Source of the DNA: Plectrocnemia conspersa
Taxonomy: Eukaryota; Arthropoda; Insecta; Trichoptera; Polycentropodidae
NCBI GenBank assembly: GCA_009617715.1
Contig: VTFK01000073.1
Coordinates: forward strand, 124,001-188,000
Direction of reading: 5' to 3'
DNA: 64,000 nucleotides
Position 1 is the stretch's first letter. The number at the start of each line of letters is the position of its first letter. Positions 23,590 through 35,782 of the stretch are shown here, in pieces. Under the pieces are notes generated by a model that made no database searches, had not been told where the DNA came from, and saw only the letters and a program-made list of their open reading frames with translations. Both the position numbers and the translations under genes were made by a program.

Positions 23590-24330
23590 AATAAAGCTCA
23601 CATGCCAACTTTACGTAAAAACCTGCTCGGCTGCTGCATATATGTAATCTCAAGGTTTTTCTAAGCTTTATACTGGATCGAATTTGCATCTTCACAAAGT
23701 ATGATGTCTGAAACGATCCTTTTTCTCTTTTTAACCTGACAGTCCGTATTGATTTATCGCGGCTCGTCCTTAATGACGATCACACTTTCCCGTGGCAAAT
23801 CGCCTTTGGTGTTGCTTTTTATGCACCACGAAGGCATTAGCTACCAGAAGATTTGCACAATAAGAAGATCGTATCCGCGAATCGATTTAAATTTATAGTT
23901 CCACTAAGATCGATTAACTAGACGATCGAGGTGGACACAACCGCGTATAAAACGACGTTTTATGCGAGACAACCATTTATAATGGACCAAAGTTATAATT
24001 CCTGGAAGGATGTTTTATAGACTGTTACGTAATAATTTTCCACGTTGACGAAATCAAAAAGGTCTATAATCAAAATAGTTTATTACCGTTGATGCAGCGT
24101 AAAAGCAGATTAAACTGGGTTTGATGCTTGTGTATTTTAAAATTACAAAGTCCGTCGTAAATAGACCGAGGCTTTTAGAGAGTCTATCAATGTGCACAAT
24201 CATTCCATTCCATCAGTGCGGATTCTGTTCGTCCTGCGTGATTCAGTGCTACCGATGTTCCCACATTAGCCACAGAAGTAAGACATCAGACTTGTCATTC
24301 GGCCACTGTTGTTGCTTTTAACAGTACACC
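23590..24330. other. GC-richer block with a 17-bp palindrome
   Basis: Non-repetitive sequence that includes ATAAAACG-A-CGTTTTAT (23947-23963), a perfect 8-bp-arm palindrome next to GTGGACACAACCGCG. Also holds ATCGATTTAAATTTATAG and CGATCGAGG words. The short plus frame at 24121-24321 is cysteine-rich (CGFCSSCVIQCYRCSH), but zinc-knuckle spacing is not clear and no family is recognised. Confidence 0.4.
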
Positions 24331-25769
24331 CCTTCCAACAGAAACGAATGATTTATTAACTTAAAAATAAAAATTAAACTTTAAGCCCTCATCTTTAAAT
24401 AATTAAAACGAGTTAATGTGAAAAATAACTTATGCTTTATACAGAATAATTTTCAATAACTCAAATTTCTACTTTACAATTTTTTTTATTATGTCTAATA
24501 TAAAACACCAAGGCAAGAACAAAATAACTAATATGAATAGTTTCGATATACTTGAAAAATTCATGAATTTTTATAATTTATAACTAAAATAAAAAAAAGG
24601 CTTTGTGGATATAATAATTAAAATGTCGACTTTTTATAAAAAAAAACAATAATTATGCAATTAATAAAATAGCAAAGTTAAGAGTTATTACAAAAATTAT
24701 ATTTTTTTAAGCACCTTATATGATTAGCAGTAGTTTATAGGTGTATGAAGGTTTAACATACAATAAATATCATACATTTCATACTCATCTCTTTTACAGA
24801 TTCATATACCATTTTATATTTTTCATAGATTTGTGGAAGCTTAAATCATCTACAAAATTTATTTCAAGTTCATTCCAACGAACATTTTAAACAAATCAAA
24901 AGAAAAACTATTTGTAAAAAGTCTCGAAATTAATGCCTTATAAAAAGAAGAGAGAGCTTGGGACTAAATACTTACATTAATACTTGTTAAGATTTCACGG
25001 ACCACCTATTAGCACAACAGTCTCGAGAAATTTCGAAACCAGCTATTTCGGGCTACTACCTGATAACGGAAGATACATTTTCATATTTATGTAGTATTTT
25101 ATATATGCTTAAGAAAATAAATGCGGTGGTATTTTATATATGCTCAATAATATGAGGCAGCTAAGATAAGGTCAAGATTACGCCCTAGATGATGACCTCG
25201 GTGATCAAAATGTCGGCAAATGAGATGCAAGTAAGAAGAGGAAATATCTTAAATATATATTTTTGTGAATTTCTGTTTCAAGCGCCTTGCGTTTTGTACG
25301 AACAGAAGGATTTTTAATGTTAGCTAAGGTTTTTGTGCGTCTACATAAAATAAATTTTGTGGTATTCTATGAGGCTGTGTTTGGTCAGAGTAGCAGTTAC
25401 AGATAATTCGTGACCATGGCTGGAGCATCACAGGCAAAATATAGAAAGAAAGTAAATGAAAATCGTGATGAATCCTGAGATTCTAATATATTTAATACTT
25501 GCAAATCTCTAAAAGTACATATTATCTTAGATATTTTAAATGCTTTTAAACAACAAAGTATACTTTGCTTCACTCGGATTCCAAACAAAGGAGCCATATC
25601 CTAGTTGTAGAGTAATATATGTACATATATAGAATATTAATATTATCATACATATATTATATATTTTTAGTCTTTTACAAATTTCGAAATATATTAATTA
25701 AGTATTATTTTTCCTTTTGATCTACATTAATTTTATAATAAAGCATATTTTTTTAATAATAGTTTTATT
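24331..25769. other. AT-rich stretch with small repeats
   Basis: AT-rich. GTATTTTATATATGCT occurs at 25094-25109 and 25129-25144, a 35-nt spaced duplication. ATTTCACGGACCACC and TATTAGCACA near 24992-25016 may be a fragment of repeat family B. No gene. Confidence 0.45.
24990..25020 (-). repeat. Possible fragment of repeat family B
   Basis: ATTTCACGGACCACCTATTA followed by GCACA resembles ATTTCACGGACTACTTAATA followed by GCACA at 17966-17990. Only about 25 nt align, so homology is uncertain. Confidence 0.35.
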
Positions 25770-26420
25770 ATAGAACATTAATTATTGCACTGCTCAGTTT
25801 TTCGACTGGTTGACTGTACCAAGTCAATAATATGCATCTGCATCCAGCTACCAGTCTACGCGAAATATGCACCGATAAATATTCTTTAATCAGTATCCAC
25901 TTTTGCATATAGCGAGTCACTTATCGGTCTGACTTTATAAACAATAAATCGCAATTTAGTCAGCACGCAAGGATACGAGGTCCTATTTAAGGTACGCCGA
26001 CCGAGGGATTCGTCGGTTTATGCAGATCCGCTCTAATACGAAATTGGCTTTCGTTCTTATAATTTATGGTGTCGAAGTGCTTTCGATATAATGTATTTAA
26101 TGTACACATATTTCTGATGCAATGTGGTTGTGTGTGAAGGAATACGTACATCTTTAGTGAAAAGTGAGAAAAATGTAAATTGGTCAAAATAATATATTAT
26201 AATATGACGCATTGTTATTTTTAAGACAAAACCCAAAGTTCGTCGACCACCAAGAGCTTTTAGGTCGTGTTTTGCGTTCATTTTTGCAAACCCAGAGGCC
26301 GTGCCTGAATTCTTAATGTAACTTTAATATGCACAATGTATCACCTCGAAAAAGTGAATTTTCGAAACGAAAGCCTCAAAGCTTTTGTGTAATGACGCTG
26401 TGTGCCTTTCACTTGTAATC
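25770..26420. other. GC-richer block, candidate regulatory element
   Basis: Contains CCGAC...GTCGG dyads around 25998-26017, GGTCCTATTTAAGGTACGCC near 25979 and TTATCGG words. Overlapping minus frames (25987-26187, 26057-26281) are unrecognised. Compositional island between AT-rich flanks. Confidence 0.35.
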
Positions 26421-27169
26421 CCTGTCTTTTTTTTTTCACTATATATTTATTTTTATTTTGTTTAATGTATATTTAATATATGTATGTACATATATCATGC
26501 TAATATTTAAGAATCTTTATAATTTAAAAGATATGTATTTAATTTAAATATGTACATTGCTAAAAATAAAATTATAAGCAAATGTATATATACATATGAA
26601 AAATATAAGATGCAGAATGTTTTTATAATTCAAAATTAAATTACATTTTTCACAAATATTTCTTTTATATAAAACACAGCAGTATTATTTAAGAGTTTCT
26701 GCAAAATCCATAATAAAAAATTGTAAATTTATACTGCATCAACTTTGAATTATATCTTAAAGCCCTTTCTTATATAGAAAACTGAATATTGCTAAAAGGT
26801 TTTTTTGACTGCAAAGAATGCAGTCGTAATAAATATAAATTTGCTTCTTTCTTATGTTGTTTATATAAATTCTTTAGAAATAACTTAAGTACTAAATACC
26901 TAAATTTGTCTCTAAAATAATATGATTTTTTTAAATTTTTTTGTTGTAGCAATTATTTTTCTATAAATAAATTTAAAAGTATAAGTCTTAGTGATTTTTT
27001 TATTTTATTTTTTTTAGGGGTAATTTTTAAATTTTAAAATAGTTTTAAAAAGCTTGTAACTTACTTTTGAGTTTTCTGTTTTATAACTGCATTGTCACTG
27101 AAAGTAACACAATGATTCAATGTGTTTATTGCAGAATTACAATTTATTATATTTATTATGGTAATAAAT
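26421..27169. other. AT-rich stretch, no gene seen
   Basis: Very AT-rich with poly-T runs and repeated TATGTACATATA-type words. The 60-codon minus frame (26770-26952) is lysine-rich and treated as chance. Confidence 0.5.
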
Positions 27170-27330
27170 ATAGGACGAAAAATAAATGCTAGCCAATAGA
27201 AGCGCATACTCTTTGGTGACGTGGAATTGTTCACTAGAGAGTAGCTCTAATATCAAGAACGTGCGTGCGGAATATAGAGGTCAAATCAGTATAGGGCAAA
27301 GCCCCGGTGGCGGACCCTCTGTATACCTGT
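27170..27330. other. Short GC-richer patch
   Basis: About 150 bp of higher complexity (GCCCCGGTGGCGGACCCTCT near 27300) within AT-rich DNA. Not repeated in the window. Could be a small conserved element or an old insertion. Confidence 0.3.
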
Positions 27331-27699
27331 TTTATAATGCATAATGCCTTAGTGCGATTGACAAAAAATATTTAATATTAGGTAGATTAAGATATGTGAA
27401 AGTTTATTTTAAATTTCTTTGCATCAATAAGAATGTTTAATAATTAATTTTACAGAAATCTTATTAAATCTACGCCAGCTATCGTGTCTATAAAAACCGT
27501 GTTTTTCAGGGCCAAACAAACTTTATTGGAATGCAACGTTAGACATTCTTTATAAATGGTATTTTTAAATTGATATAAAATGTTTTATGATATTATAATA
27601 TATTTGACCATACTTAGATACGCAAAAGTATTTGTTTAATTAAGATTTTAAGCCATTTATGTTATGTAATATGGTTGTGTTATTTATTCAAGCTGACAT
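27331..27699. other. AT-rich spacer
   Basis: AT-rich, no feature recognised. Confidence 0.45.
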
Positions 27700-28340
27700 T
27701 CCTGTATTCTTTTTACTTACTGCCATCCCATCGCAATGTCTAATCGAGACTTAATCAATTAAATTTATCCCTTTTCACCCATCTTTCTTCATCGTCTTCA
27801 GCTACAATACTTGACCAATTTGGTCCCCTGCAACAATCTAAAAAAAGTCGCCTTCAGTCTGACTCCGATGCAATTTCGTGATGCGTCAGAACGCAACAAG
27901 TGTGTAAATGCATCGAAATTATCTGTCCAGAGAGAGAGAGAAAGAGAGGAACAGGTCTCTCTCAGAGGGTATTATCTGAAAGCGATACGTGTTCATTAGT
28001 CCGACCTTTGTTGTTCTTATTTTATATTCTCTTTTTCAACATTGTCTTCCTTTTGTTTTTTGCTCCATGCCTCGCCTGCCGGCACCACGGCTAAACGATG
28101 TTCTCGTTTTGAATGGCGGCCCGGTTCAGAATCCGTTCTCATTAAGATTTGCATTCGGATTGTTACTGTATGTATTAATTTTATACATTTTAAAGATTTC
28201 GTAATAATATACAACAGATTTCAATTCGAAAGGAAATGTTATGGGTGATTATGTGGATACAAAGTTTTGCCCAAATGACAAGGCGGAAGGAGCTCAGCCA
28301 CTTGCAAACGTACATGCGTGATTTGTGTAATATGCAATGA
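27700..28340. other. GC-richer block with AG-rich microsatellite
   Basis: Includes an AG-rich run (GAGAGAGAGAAAGAGAGGA, 27930-27950) and GCCTGCCGGCACCACGGC near 28074. TTGGTCCCCT occurs near 27819, but a miR-133 hairpin does not form. Five overlapping short frames have no protein character. Confidence 0.35.
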
Positions 28341-29189
28341 ATTCTTTCGAAACCAAATAACAGTTATTGTAAAAAACTGGAAAATTTTCAACCATAAAAC
28401 TGATAAAAGTTTTTTTAATTTAAGAAATACTCAGATATATAAGAAACACTTTCTATACTACATAAATGTTGTGTAGAAAATAAATAATTGTAAACAATTA
28501 TTATGTAGCTTAATTTATAAATTGCTTTTATGTTTTTCCTTTAAAATATAATAAAATTTATCTCTTAGGATTAAAATCTAGTGGCAAATAACCATAAATC
28601 TTAAAGTTGATTACTGTTTTTTTGTGAAGTATGCTTTGTTAGAATCGGATAACCACGTTTGAAAATATTTTTTCAAAAATATATAAATAATTCCTACACT
28701 TATTACAGCCATATAATTTATGACCAAAAACGTTTATATCTCAATGTAGTATCCTCTGTACGATAAAATCGGTGAGATGCTGTGTTAACCCAATGTGAGG
28801 TATAGGAACACATTTTTTTGAATTGATGTTTACAATAAAATTTGATCAGCCGTACAAGTTTTGTGCAATATTTTATTTATTTATGCACACATTGCAAAGA
28901 GTGGCTAGATCATATCTAGACTTCAATTAACTTTGATCTGCTTGTTAGGTGCCTGTTGGCTCAAGAGCTCAACATAATAAAAATTATCTGACTTGACTTT
29001 GTGTTACGATTATATTTCCGGCTGAATTGAACACTAGTAGATTCTATCTTCAATAATTAAAAAAAAACTCCGCCTATCTTCATCTTCCATCGTCTAAGGA
29101 GCCAATTACGGCTTCAATACCAATTTATTATTTTTTATTACAAATTTGTCTAACATGCCTTGGCATAACGATAGTCATTTAAAATAATA
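28341..29189. other. AT-rich stretch
   Basis: AT-rich with a somewhat more complex patch at 28740-29100 (GGTGAGATGCTGTGTTAACC; GTGCCTGTTGGCTCAAGAGC). No gene, and no second copy found in the window. Confidence 0.4.
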
Positions 29190-29480
29190 CAATTAAATAT
29201 TAAAAAAAATATAGTGCACATCTAAAACATATGAGCACCAACCCATATATTTTCTTCCAGCTCCTTGTGCTTGAAATGCTCGTTCAAGAATATGCTGGCT
29301 CGTGCAAAAGGAGCGTTCCTTAATATTGACGTTCTGGGAATGACGAGTAAGAAAAAGGGATGCGATCGCGACTCTCAGAGCCCTTGGGACACTCTGAAGC
29401 TCGCAGCTAAACGTCGCGGTCACCGGGCATTGACGGATTGTCATCACTGCCCTTTAGAAACTTAACAAGGGCTCCATTAA
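29190..29480. other. GC-richer block with overlapping frames on both strands
   Basis: An 84-codon minus frame (29193-29447) and a 66-codon plus frame (29265-29465) overlap. Neither is recognised. The sequence is complex (GGGATGCGATCGCGACTCTC near 29357). An old transposon ORF fragment or a regulatory element are both possible. Confidence 0.3.
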
Positions 29481-30059
29481 GTAGAAGTTTAAATTTGAAA
29501 TAATGACTATGTAATGGTAAATAATGACTCTGGAATTCATTGTGTAATTTTTCAGATACTTTTATACAAAATATGGTTTAGTAATTTTTTATCACAATTT
29601 TTTTAAGTCACCATAGTGCATTTATCAATGCACGTACGTAAACCAATACATTTCAGCGTCTTCAACTTTTTATGCGCTGTATGAGGTTGCGTTTTAGAAA
29701 TAGAGTAAAAATTTATGTTTCTCATTTTCATATTTATAATATCATCCTCATCTCTTTTACTATTAAATAACTTTACTTCAGTTATGATTTTATTAGTACC
29801 AACTGGGTAAGTCAATCAGATGTAATGAATATCTAAAAGTAAGTTTTAGCCACCAGACTAAAATTCTAGGATTTGGTGATATAAAACACAAAAATCACCC
29901 CAAACTTATATGTTCTATGGTTGTCTATAAGATACATTAATTTCACTCGAAGTATTTAATCTATATTTTTTTGTTGCTTCATATTAACTGACTATTTAGA
30001 TATATTGTTTACAAGTGTTCTTTTAAAATCTAGTAACAACAAAATAATTACTTTCATCA
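29481..30059. other. AT-rich spacer
   Basis: AT-rich. The 70-codon minus frame at 29603-29815 is unrecognised. Confidence 0.45.
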
Positions 30060-30870
30060 TCCATTTTTTATATGTTATTTAAAATACCCCACTAAGTCCA
30101 TCGAAGGGTTTTCAATGTAACTGAACATCCACCGCTCATACACGCAAGCATCCCGGGATGATCTGTGGCAAACAAAGAGGCAAGTTATTAACAATGTAAA
30201 AACAACAAGTGCCCTTGCACGAATGCGTGCATGCTCAACACTGAGCATACACGACGCCAAGATGATCCTACCGTATTTAAATATACGTTTACACAGGACA
30301 TGCGTGTTACAGATAATGATTTCTGTTGCGTACGTTGACCATCCACTCATCTCAGATACCGGTCGCCATTAACGCTTTGTAACACAAAACAACAATAAGT
30401 CAAAAATCTAGATAGAATAGATTTTAATTTCGTCTACCCAACTAAAGTGATATTCGCAATCATCAGTGGTGAAATATGATACCGGCGATGTGTTATAATG
30501 TGATGTAGTGGCTCGTCTTGTTACTGAAGTCGTTAAGACTTAGTGCAAAGTGCATTATTGCGGTTTAACCTGCTCGTTTTTGTTCACACGACTAACTAAC
30601 CATGTCTTCGCAGCTAAAGTGCTAAAGAAACCGCAAATTGTGCGCGATTTTCACGACAGCCGGTAATGAACTTTGTTTACGAGAGCAAATAAAGTGAGAG
30701 AGAGATCATTGTGTTGCGCCTGGGTTATGATGCTAAAGTCGTGTGATTAATTTGAGCTGGTGTGCATTAAAATTTATGTCTATATAAGTACAAAGAGCAT
30801 TAAGGAGTTTAAAGTGCCTGTTTGTGGGTTGAGCTTCGTTTATTATGCTATTTTAGTTAAGGAGTGATTT
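30060..30870. other. GC-richer block, candidate regulatory element or UTR
   Basis: About 800 bp of complex DNA including GCATCCCGGGATGATC near 30148 (a CCCGGG palindrome) and a CG-containing stretch at 30480-30700 with TGCGCGATTTTCACGACAGC. The 91-codon minus frame (30075-30350) is unrecognised. No TATA-plus-initiator arrangement could be defended, so a promoter is not called. Confidence 0.35.
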
Positions 30871-32288
30871 TATCAACAATTTCTCCTAGATCTTCGTTTG
30901 AATAAGTAAGGCACTTATTCAGATGATGCTTATGATTTTGCATTCCATGGGCCAATTTCATACTGATGGATATTTGTACCAAATATTCTGAGTGCTGCAC
31001 AATTGAATAAAAAATCTGTTAAAGCATTATTAATGTCATTTATGCAATGACACATATGCCATATTTTGGACAATCCCTGTTTTTATATGCTAATACGATT
31101 TAAAAAATCATATTTATTACAGTTAAAAAGATGTAAAGATCACAAGAGGCTAGTAACACATTTTTCCCATTGAAGTGAAGAATGTTATCCACTCATTTTT
31201 CAAAAAAGCGTTATATTATCTTAATAAGTCAATTAAGCTTTTTCATTTTTACAACATGTGTTAATGTACTATTTTGATTTATTTAAAATTATATACTTAA
31301 ATATTATATGTACTTAAATAAATTTAAAAAAGGTTTGCAAAATCTATACTTATCTGCAAGCTTTTAGAACAGTTATATTATTATAATTGTTATCCAGTGC
31401 AATAGTCATTGTTAATTAACAAAAAAGTCATGAACTATATTATAATATATTATACACTTCTACGTTTCATTGTATATTAAAAGTAATTATTACTATGATA
31501 TTTTACAAAAATATAATTTTATAATTTTAATTAAACTTTAGTTTAATAGTATTTTTGCAAAAGAAAAATAGGCATTCTGGTTTCTCGAGAATTTTTACTT
31601 TTCTCGGAAAAATGAAGTATCTTATATAGAATGAAAGTATGTGAACTATCACAGTATATAATTTAATATATCTTTATATTATTAAAGAACATAGATCTTG
31701 ATAATTGTTGAATAAAACAAACTTAATTAAGATAATAATTTGGTATAATAGAAGGACCGGAACAAGTCAATCATTTTCGATTTATTACAGAGCGTCAATT
31801 ACGAAGGAATTTCGGGCTCACGTATTTATACCCAAATTGTGAAGAAGATTGACAATAACAGCTGAAAACTATTGTTAAAAATTTTTAAGAAAGCATGCAT
31901 ATTTCTAAACATTTGGTACAGAGCAACCCTATCTTATACAGCGGTAGTAAAATATTTATGCAAATTAAATTTTTAACAAAAAAAGGAAAATTAGAAAATT
32001 CATTTATTTTATTTTTTTTGACAAATTTTAGAGTAATAATTGTTGGAAAGAAATTTTAATTTTAATAAAATACATATTATACAGTCGATATTTAGGTTTT
32101 TAATTAGAATTATTGGTTTTGTAGAAATTGCATAAAATTTGCTACATATGTTTTTATATGTAGCATGTCATTTACTTATCTAGTTTTTTTTATTATGTAT
32201 TATTTTTGTAGTGGGCGATTTTATCATATTATTCATATTTATTTCTGATATCTTAAAATATTGCTTTCAGTGACAATGGAGTTTTCAG
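30871..32288. other. AT-rich stretch, no gene seen
   Basis: About 1.4 kb, AT-rich. A more complex patch at 31745-31860 (GGACCGGAACAAGTCAATC, GGAATTTCGGGCTCACG) could be an old insertion. Nothing else supported. Confidence 0.45.
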
Positions 32289-32336
32289 ATCTTCAGGCCA
32301 AAGAGGTGTGACTCTGCAGCCAAAATAGACGCTGAA
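32289..32336 (+). repeat. Dispersed repeat family A, short fragment
   Basis: AAGAGGTGTGACTCTGCAGC and CAAAATAGACGCTGA align with GGGGTGTGACTTTACAG (copy 2) and CAGCCAGATAGACGGCGA (copy 3). Only the left end of the family is present. Confidence 0.6.
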
Positions 32337-32530
32337 AAAGGGGGTTTATTTTATGACCATGTATGAATTACCACATATTTTATATTGCTGGTTTAAAATC
32401 GCTCTAGTGAAGCGTATATAAAGATTTTTGTGGTTGAATTGCATTGTCACTTAAACAAACTCTCGAAATACGTTTAAGCTTTAAAAGTGAAACGGCTAGA
32501 TGAAAGTAAAATAAAAATAATATTTTATGC
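32337..32530. other. AT-rich spacer
   Basis: AT-rich spacer between the family A fragment and family B copy 2. Confidence 0.4.
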
Positions 32531-32646
32531 AGGGTGAAGCATTGTCTATAGCGCATCTTTTCCAAATAAAGAGTAGTTTTTACGGTACTAATAGGTTATT
32601 ACGAATGAATCTCAGGAAGGATGTGCTAAAAGATGATTCATGAAAT
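32531..32646 (+). repeat. Dispersed repeat family B, copy 2
   Basis: AGGGTGAAGCATTGTCTATA then GCGCATCTTTTCCAAATAAA and GAGTAGTTTTTACGGTACTA. It matches the reverse complement of 17957-18075 through TTCATGAAAT at its right end, and 35783-35860 across the whole left half (TATTGTCTATCGCGCGTCCT there). Non-coding. Confidence 0.75.
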
Positions 32647-32999
32647 AGTAATAATTATTAACGCAATTTTTTAGTCCCGAGATCACTTTTTCATTGTTAG
32701 GTCTTACTTCAAGATGGGTTGATTTGTCTTTTCATTTGTTCGAAATGGTGGGTAAAACGTCATCAAAATTAATTAAACAGGTGGTTGGAACTTCTACAAA
32801 GATTTTAACAATGCTTAAGTCAGATTTTTTATGATGTAAGATTTTCATTATATATGTTTCAGAATGGTGGAATTAATGTTATATTTTTTATTGGTGTCCA
32901 TTACAAAGTTATATTTTACATTTTACATTTAATAAATGTGCAACGAATATACATTTATTTATTTGAAATATAATGAAATTTAATTCAATGTTACAATAG
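32647..32999. other. AT-rich spacer
   Basis: AT-rich to mixed composition; no gene or repeat recognised. Confidence 0.4.
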
Positions 33000-33580
33000 C
33001 GTTAATACACCGCTTTCTTGTACTTAAATTACTTCTTGTAGTTCCTCGTCTTCATGACGCGGTAACTTTAAAGGTTTCATAGATCCAACCGAGAAAAATT
33101 GCACTCGGCTGCATAGGCGGACACGTTTCTGCAAATGTTCGGATGCAGTATGAAGAATGAGCCGAAACATTAAAATACGATTAGCGGTCGGACTGATTGC
33201 TTGGGAAACTGCATAGTTTTCAAGAGTAATTCCGTACACCGACTCAAATACTACCAAGCGTCGTTCACTTGTAGCGACGCGGAAAGCGCCCGCTTATCGG
33301 AGCAATGTCACACGTGTTCGGTAGTCATGTCGTAATTATGACATTAGCCGACTTTCGTTGTACATCGAATATAATAAACGGCGATTAAAAGCAGTTATGT
33401 TTTATGAGAGAATGTCGATGACGTGAGTACCGTGAAGAACGGTGAGAGGTGTCAGAGCCATCGTACTTTTGCGGTGTGTTTGGATACGTTAATCCAGCGT
33501 ATAATAAGAGAGTAGTTTCCATAACAAGGCAATGTAAGGGATAGGTTGCGAACTCTTTGACAGGGCTCATAAAACTACGT
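33000..33580. other. GC-richer block, candidate regulatory element
   Basis: Complex, non-repetitive (GTAGCGACGCGGAAAGCGCC near 33271; GAGCAATGTCACACGTG near 33300, with an E-box CACGTG). Minus frames of 77 (33024-33257) and 61 codons (33385-33570) are unrecognised. Confidence 0.35.
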
Positions 33581-34050
33581 AGAGCTTAGTACATTTTAAT
33601 TAGATATGTATGAAAAATAAAATTTATGGATTTCCTTTCTATTTGAATTAACATTTATGGTTATTGTGCATAGTGTACACACTGAATTTAATTACAGCTG
33701 TATTTTATGGTTCATACTATTACAATACATTTTAACTTTAACGGTCTATAATTTTTAAGCTATAAATATGATGAAAACGACTATATAATAAAAGCTACTT
33801 ACATTTCAATATATGTACATATGTGTATGCTTTTATTATAAAAAAAAACTAATTTTAGAAATAGAACTTATATAAAATATTTTATTATTTTAAAATATGT
33901 CTTTTGTGTAAATAAGTGTTTTTTAGAGTAAAAAAGTTAAAAATGATAAAATTTACAAAAACCTACTAAAATCTTTAAATCTAATTTTATATAATAGAAT
34001 AAAAATCTGTTAGATTTAAAATGCGCCAAGAGTCTTTATATACAAACATC
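33581..34050. other. AT-rich spacer
   Basis: AT-rich with poly-A runs; no feature recognised. Confidence 0.5.
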
Positions 34051-34120
34051 ATCAGATAGACGAGTGGTATTAGTCGCTGACTAGTGACATGAAAGACATT
34101 GGTTCGAATCTCACTCCTCT
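34051..34120 (+). repeat. tRNA-derived SINE head (degenerate)
   Basis: TAGACGAGTGGT at 34057-34068 resembles a tRNA A box (TGGCCGAGTGGT), and GGTTCGAATCTC at 34101-34112 matches the B-box consensus GGTTCGAATCC. The roughly 33-nt gap between them fits an RNA polymerase III internal promoter. The cloverleaf does not close: the T-stem and acceptor stem are mismatched, so this is not a functional tRNA. An AT-rich tail follows, as in a SINE. A serine/leucine-type ancestor is suggested by the GAGTGGT word but not proven. Confidence 0.55.
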
Positions 34121-34479
34121 TAAAAATACATAAATTATATAAATAATTAATCTACATAATATACGAATTGAATTCAGGTGTTCTTGTCAGTCCACATTAT
34201 CCCGCATAATTGCATTGAACGAATGTAATCTTATGTTTATATATAGTTAATATTTTCATATATAGTTTTACCATACAATGTTGACATAGGCGAGCAATTA
34301 ATGCACATTTGACATACTTATAATAAAGCGTATTGCTTAATATTACTCGAGACGATGAAGCGTTTTAATTAATTGTCAGGTTTGAATCCACAAATTAATT
34401 GGCTTCAACTCTCTAACCTGATAATCAATGATACCTTATTAAAATAAATAAAAATAATGATAGTATGACATTTATGAGG
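34121..34479. other. AT-rich flank of the SINE head
   Basis: May contain the SINE body, but its 3' end could not be placed. GTGTTCTTGTCAGTCCACAT (34179-34198) is the only complex word. Confidence 0.35.
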
Positions 34480-34700
34480 CATTATTATTAACTTTGAGAT
34501 GCTTTGACTCTAGTTAGGGTTATTAGACGTGTGCAATTGCCAGTTTGCCAACCAAATCAACAAACCTCACACACGATGAATACGAATGAGCTACGATCGC
34601 GATTATTTGGATTGATCCACTTCATTTCATAATCGTCAGTTACCCACTGGTATTCAGTGCAATTATCTGATTCTACACATTGAAAACGTTTTGCAACTTG
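34480..34700. other. Short GC-richer block
   Basis: About 200 bp of more complex sequence (GTGTGCAATTGCCAGTTTGC near 34529; GAGCTACGATCGCGATTATT near 34588). Candidate small regulatory element. Confidence 0.3.
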
Positions 34701-35782
34701 TGTGAAACGCACACATGTGATGTTATTATAACAGGAAACTCACTTTATACATATATATTATTTCAGAAAAAGTCTACATTCAAACCAGTCAATGATCGAT
34801 TAAAATATTTTATATTACAAATCAAACACATTTCGCTACGACGTCTTACCAATTGCATAGTTTACTAATAATTATGATCGATGAATTTATTAAAGAAGAA
34901 GTTATGCTAATTTGTAGAATATTTTACATAAATTATTGCTTTATGGAGTGGTATAATCTGCTAAATAACAGTGCAAGTTAAAGTTAGCAAGTAGTAACTA
35001 TGATGATTTTGCAGAAACTTTAATTAAAAATTTATTAATATTATGTTTTTTTAAAGACAATAATATGTTTTGCATATTTATTGTTTAGTTATGTTACAAA
35101 ATATTTTTCTAGCGTAATCTTCATTTGATCTTTGATTTTTTCTTAGGATACTATGACACCATATACATTTTTCATCATCAAACTGGTCCAGAAACGACTC
35201 GTCCATAGCAGGTTAAAAGAGAAGTGCAAATACTTATTCGTTGCTAGCACGTGTGACGTTTACTTTCTAAGATCTCGTAAAGGTGACGATAAACATTTCC
35301 ATGAGATAAATTATCTACCATTAGCTCTGGAAACTCGTCCTTTAAGCCCAGCTTTGTCCATATTTAAATCAATTTATTCTGATGTATACTATTTTTTTGT
35401 CACGGAGGTTATTTGCTAACGTTTATAAACATTTAATTTATAAATAAAGGAAAAGATTTGGATTTTTCCATAATGTTTTTTAATCACAGTTCTCAAATCG
35501 TTGTTTTCACTGGCGTGTCGATTTGTATTATTGCCGGCTGTGCCTTTTTTCGGTGGAGCAGCTGGAATCTGTCATGATGTGTTCTCGTGATACTCTCTGG
35601 ATGATTTGCTCTTGTATCGATGTAGTTTTCTGACTCGTTTCTGCGGCGTCTTTCTTTATGTGACCGAGTTTCACATCTTAAATAATGCTAGTTCGATACA
35701 GGATGTTTGACAGCTAATTGTGTCGCTATTTGGATACCCCCCTGAATGGTAACCAAAAATTTAAGAACGACAGTAATGTTCG
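34701..35782. other. AT-rich to mixed stretch
   Basis: Mostly AT-rich. A plus frame of 88 codons (35153-35419) begins at an ATG and is of ordinary composition (for example KYLFVASTCDVYFL), but no family is recognised. The part at 35480-35760 is more complex (GCCGGCTGTGCC near 35535). No gene is called. Confidence 0.35.

Noticed and set aside
24121..24321. Cysteine-rich zinc-knuckle protein
   Set aside because: The cysteine/histidine spacing fits no standard knuckle and the frame is short and isolated.
27818..27840. miR-133-like seed (TTGGTCCCCT)
   Set aside because: The 3' half does not match and no opposite arm is present.
34051..34120. Functional tRNA gene
   Set aside because: The B box is good, but the T-stem and acceptor stem do not pair, so a tRNA-derived SINE is the better reading.
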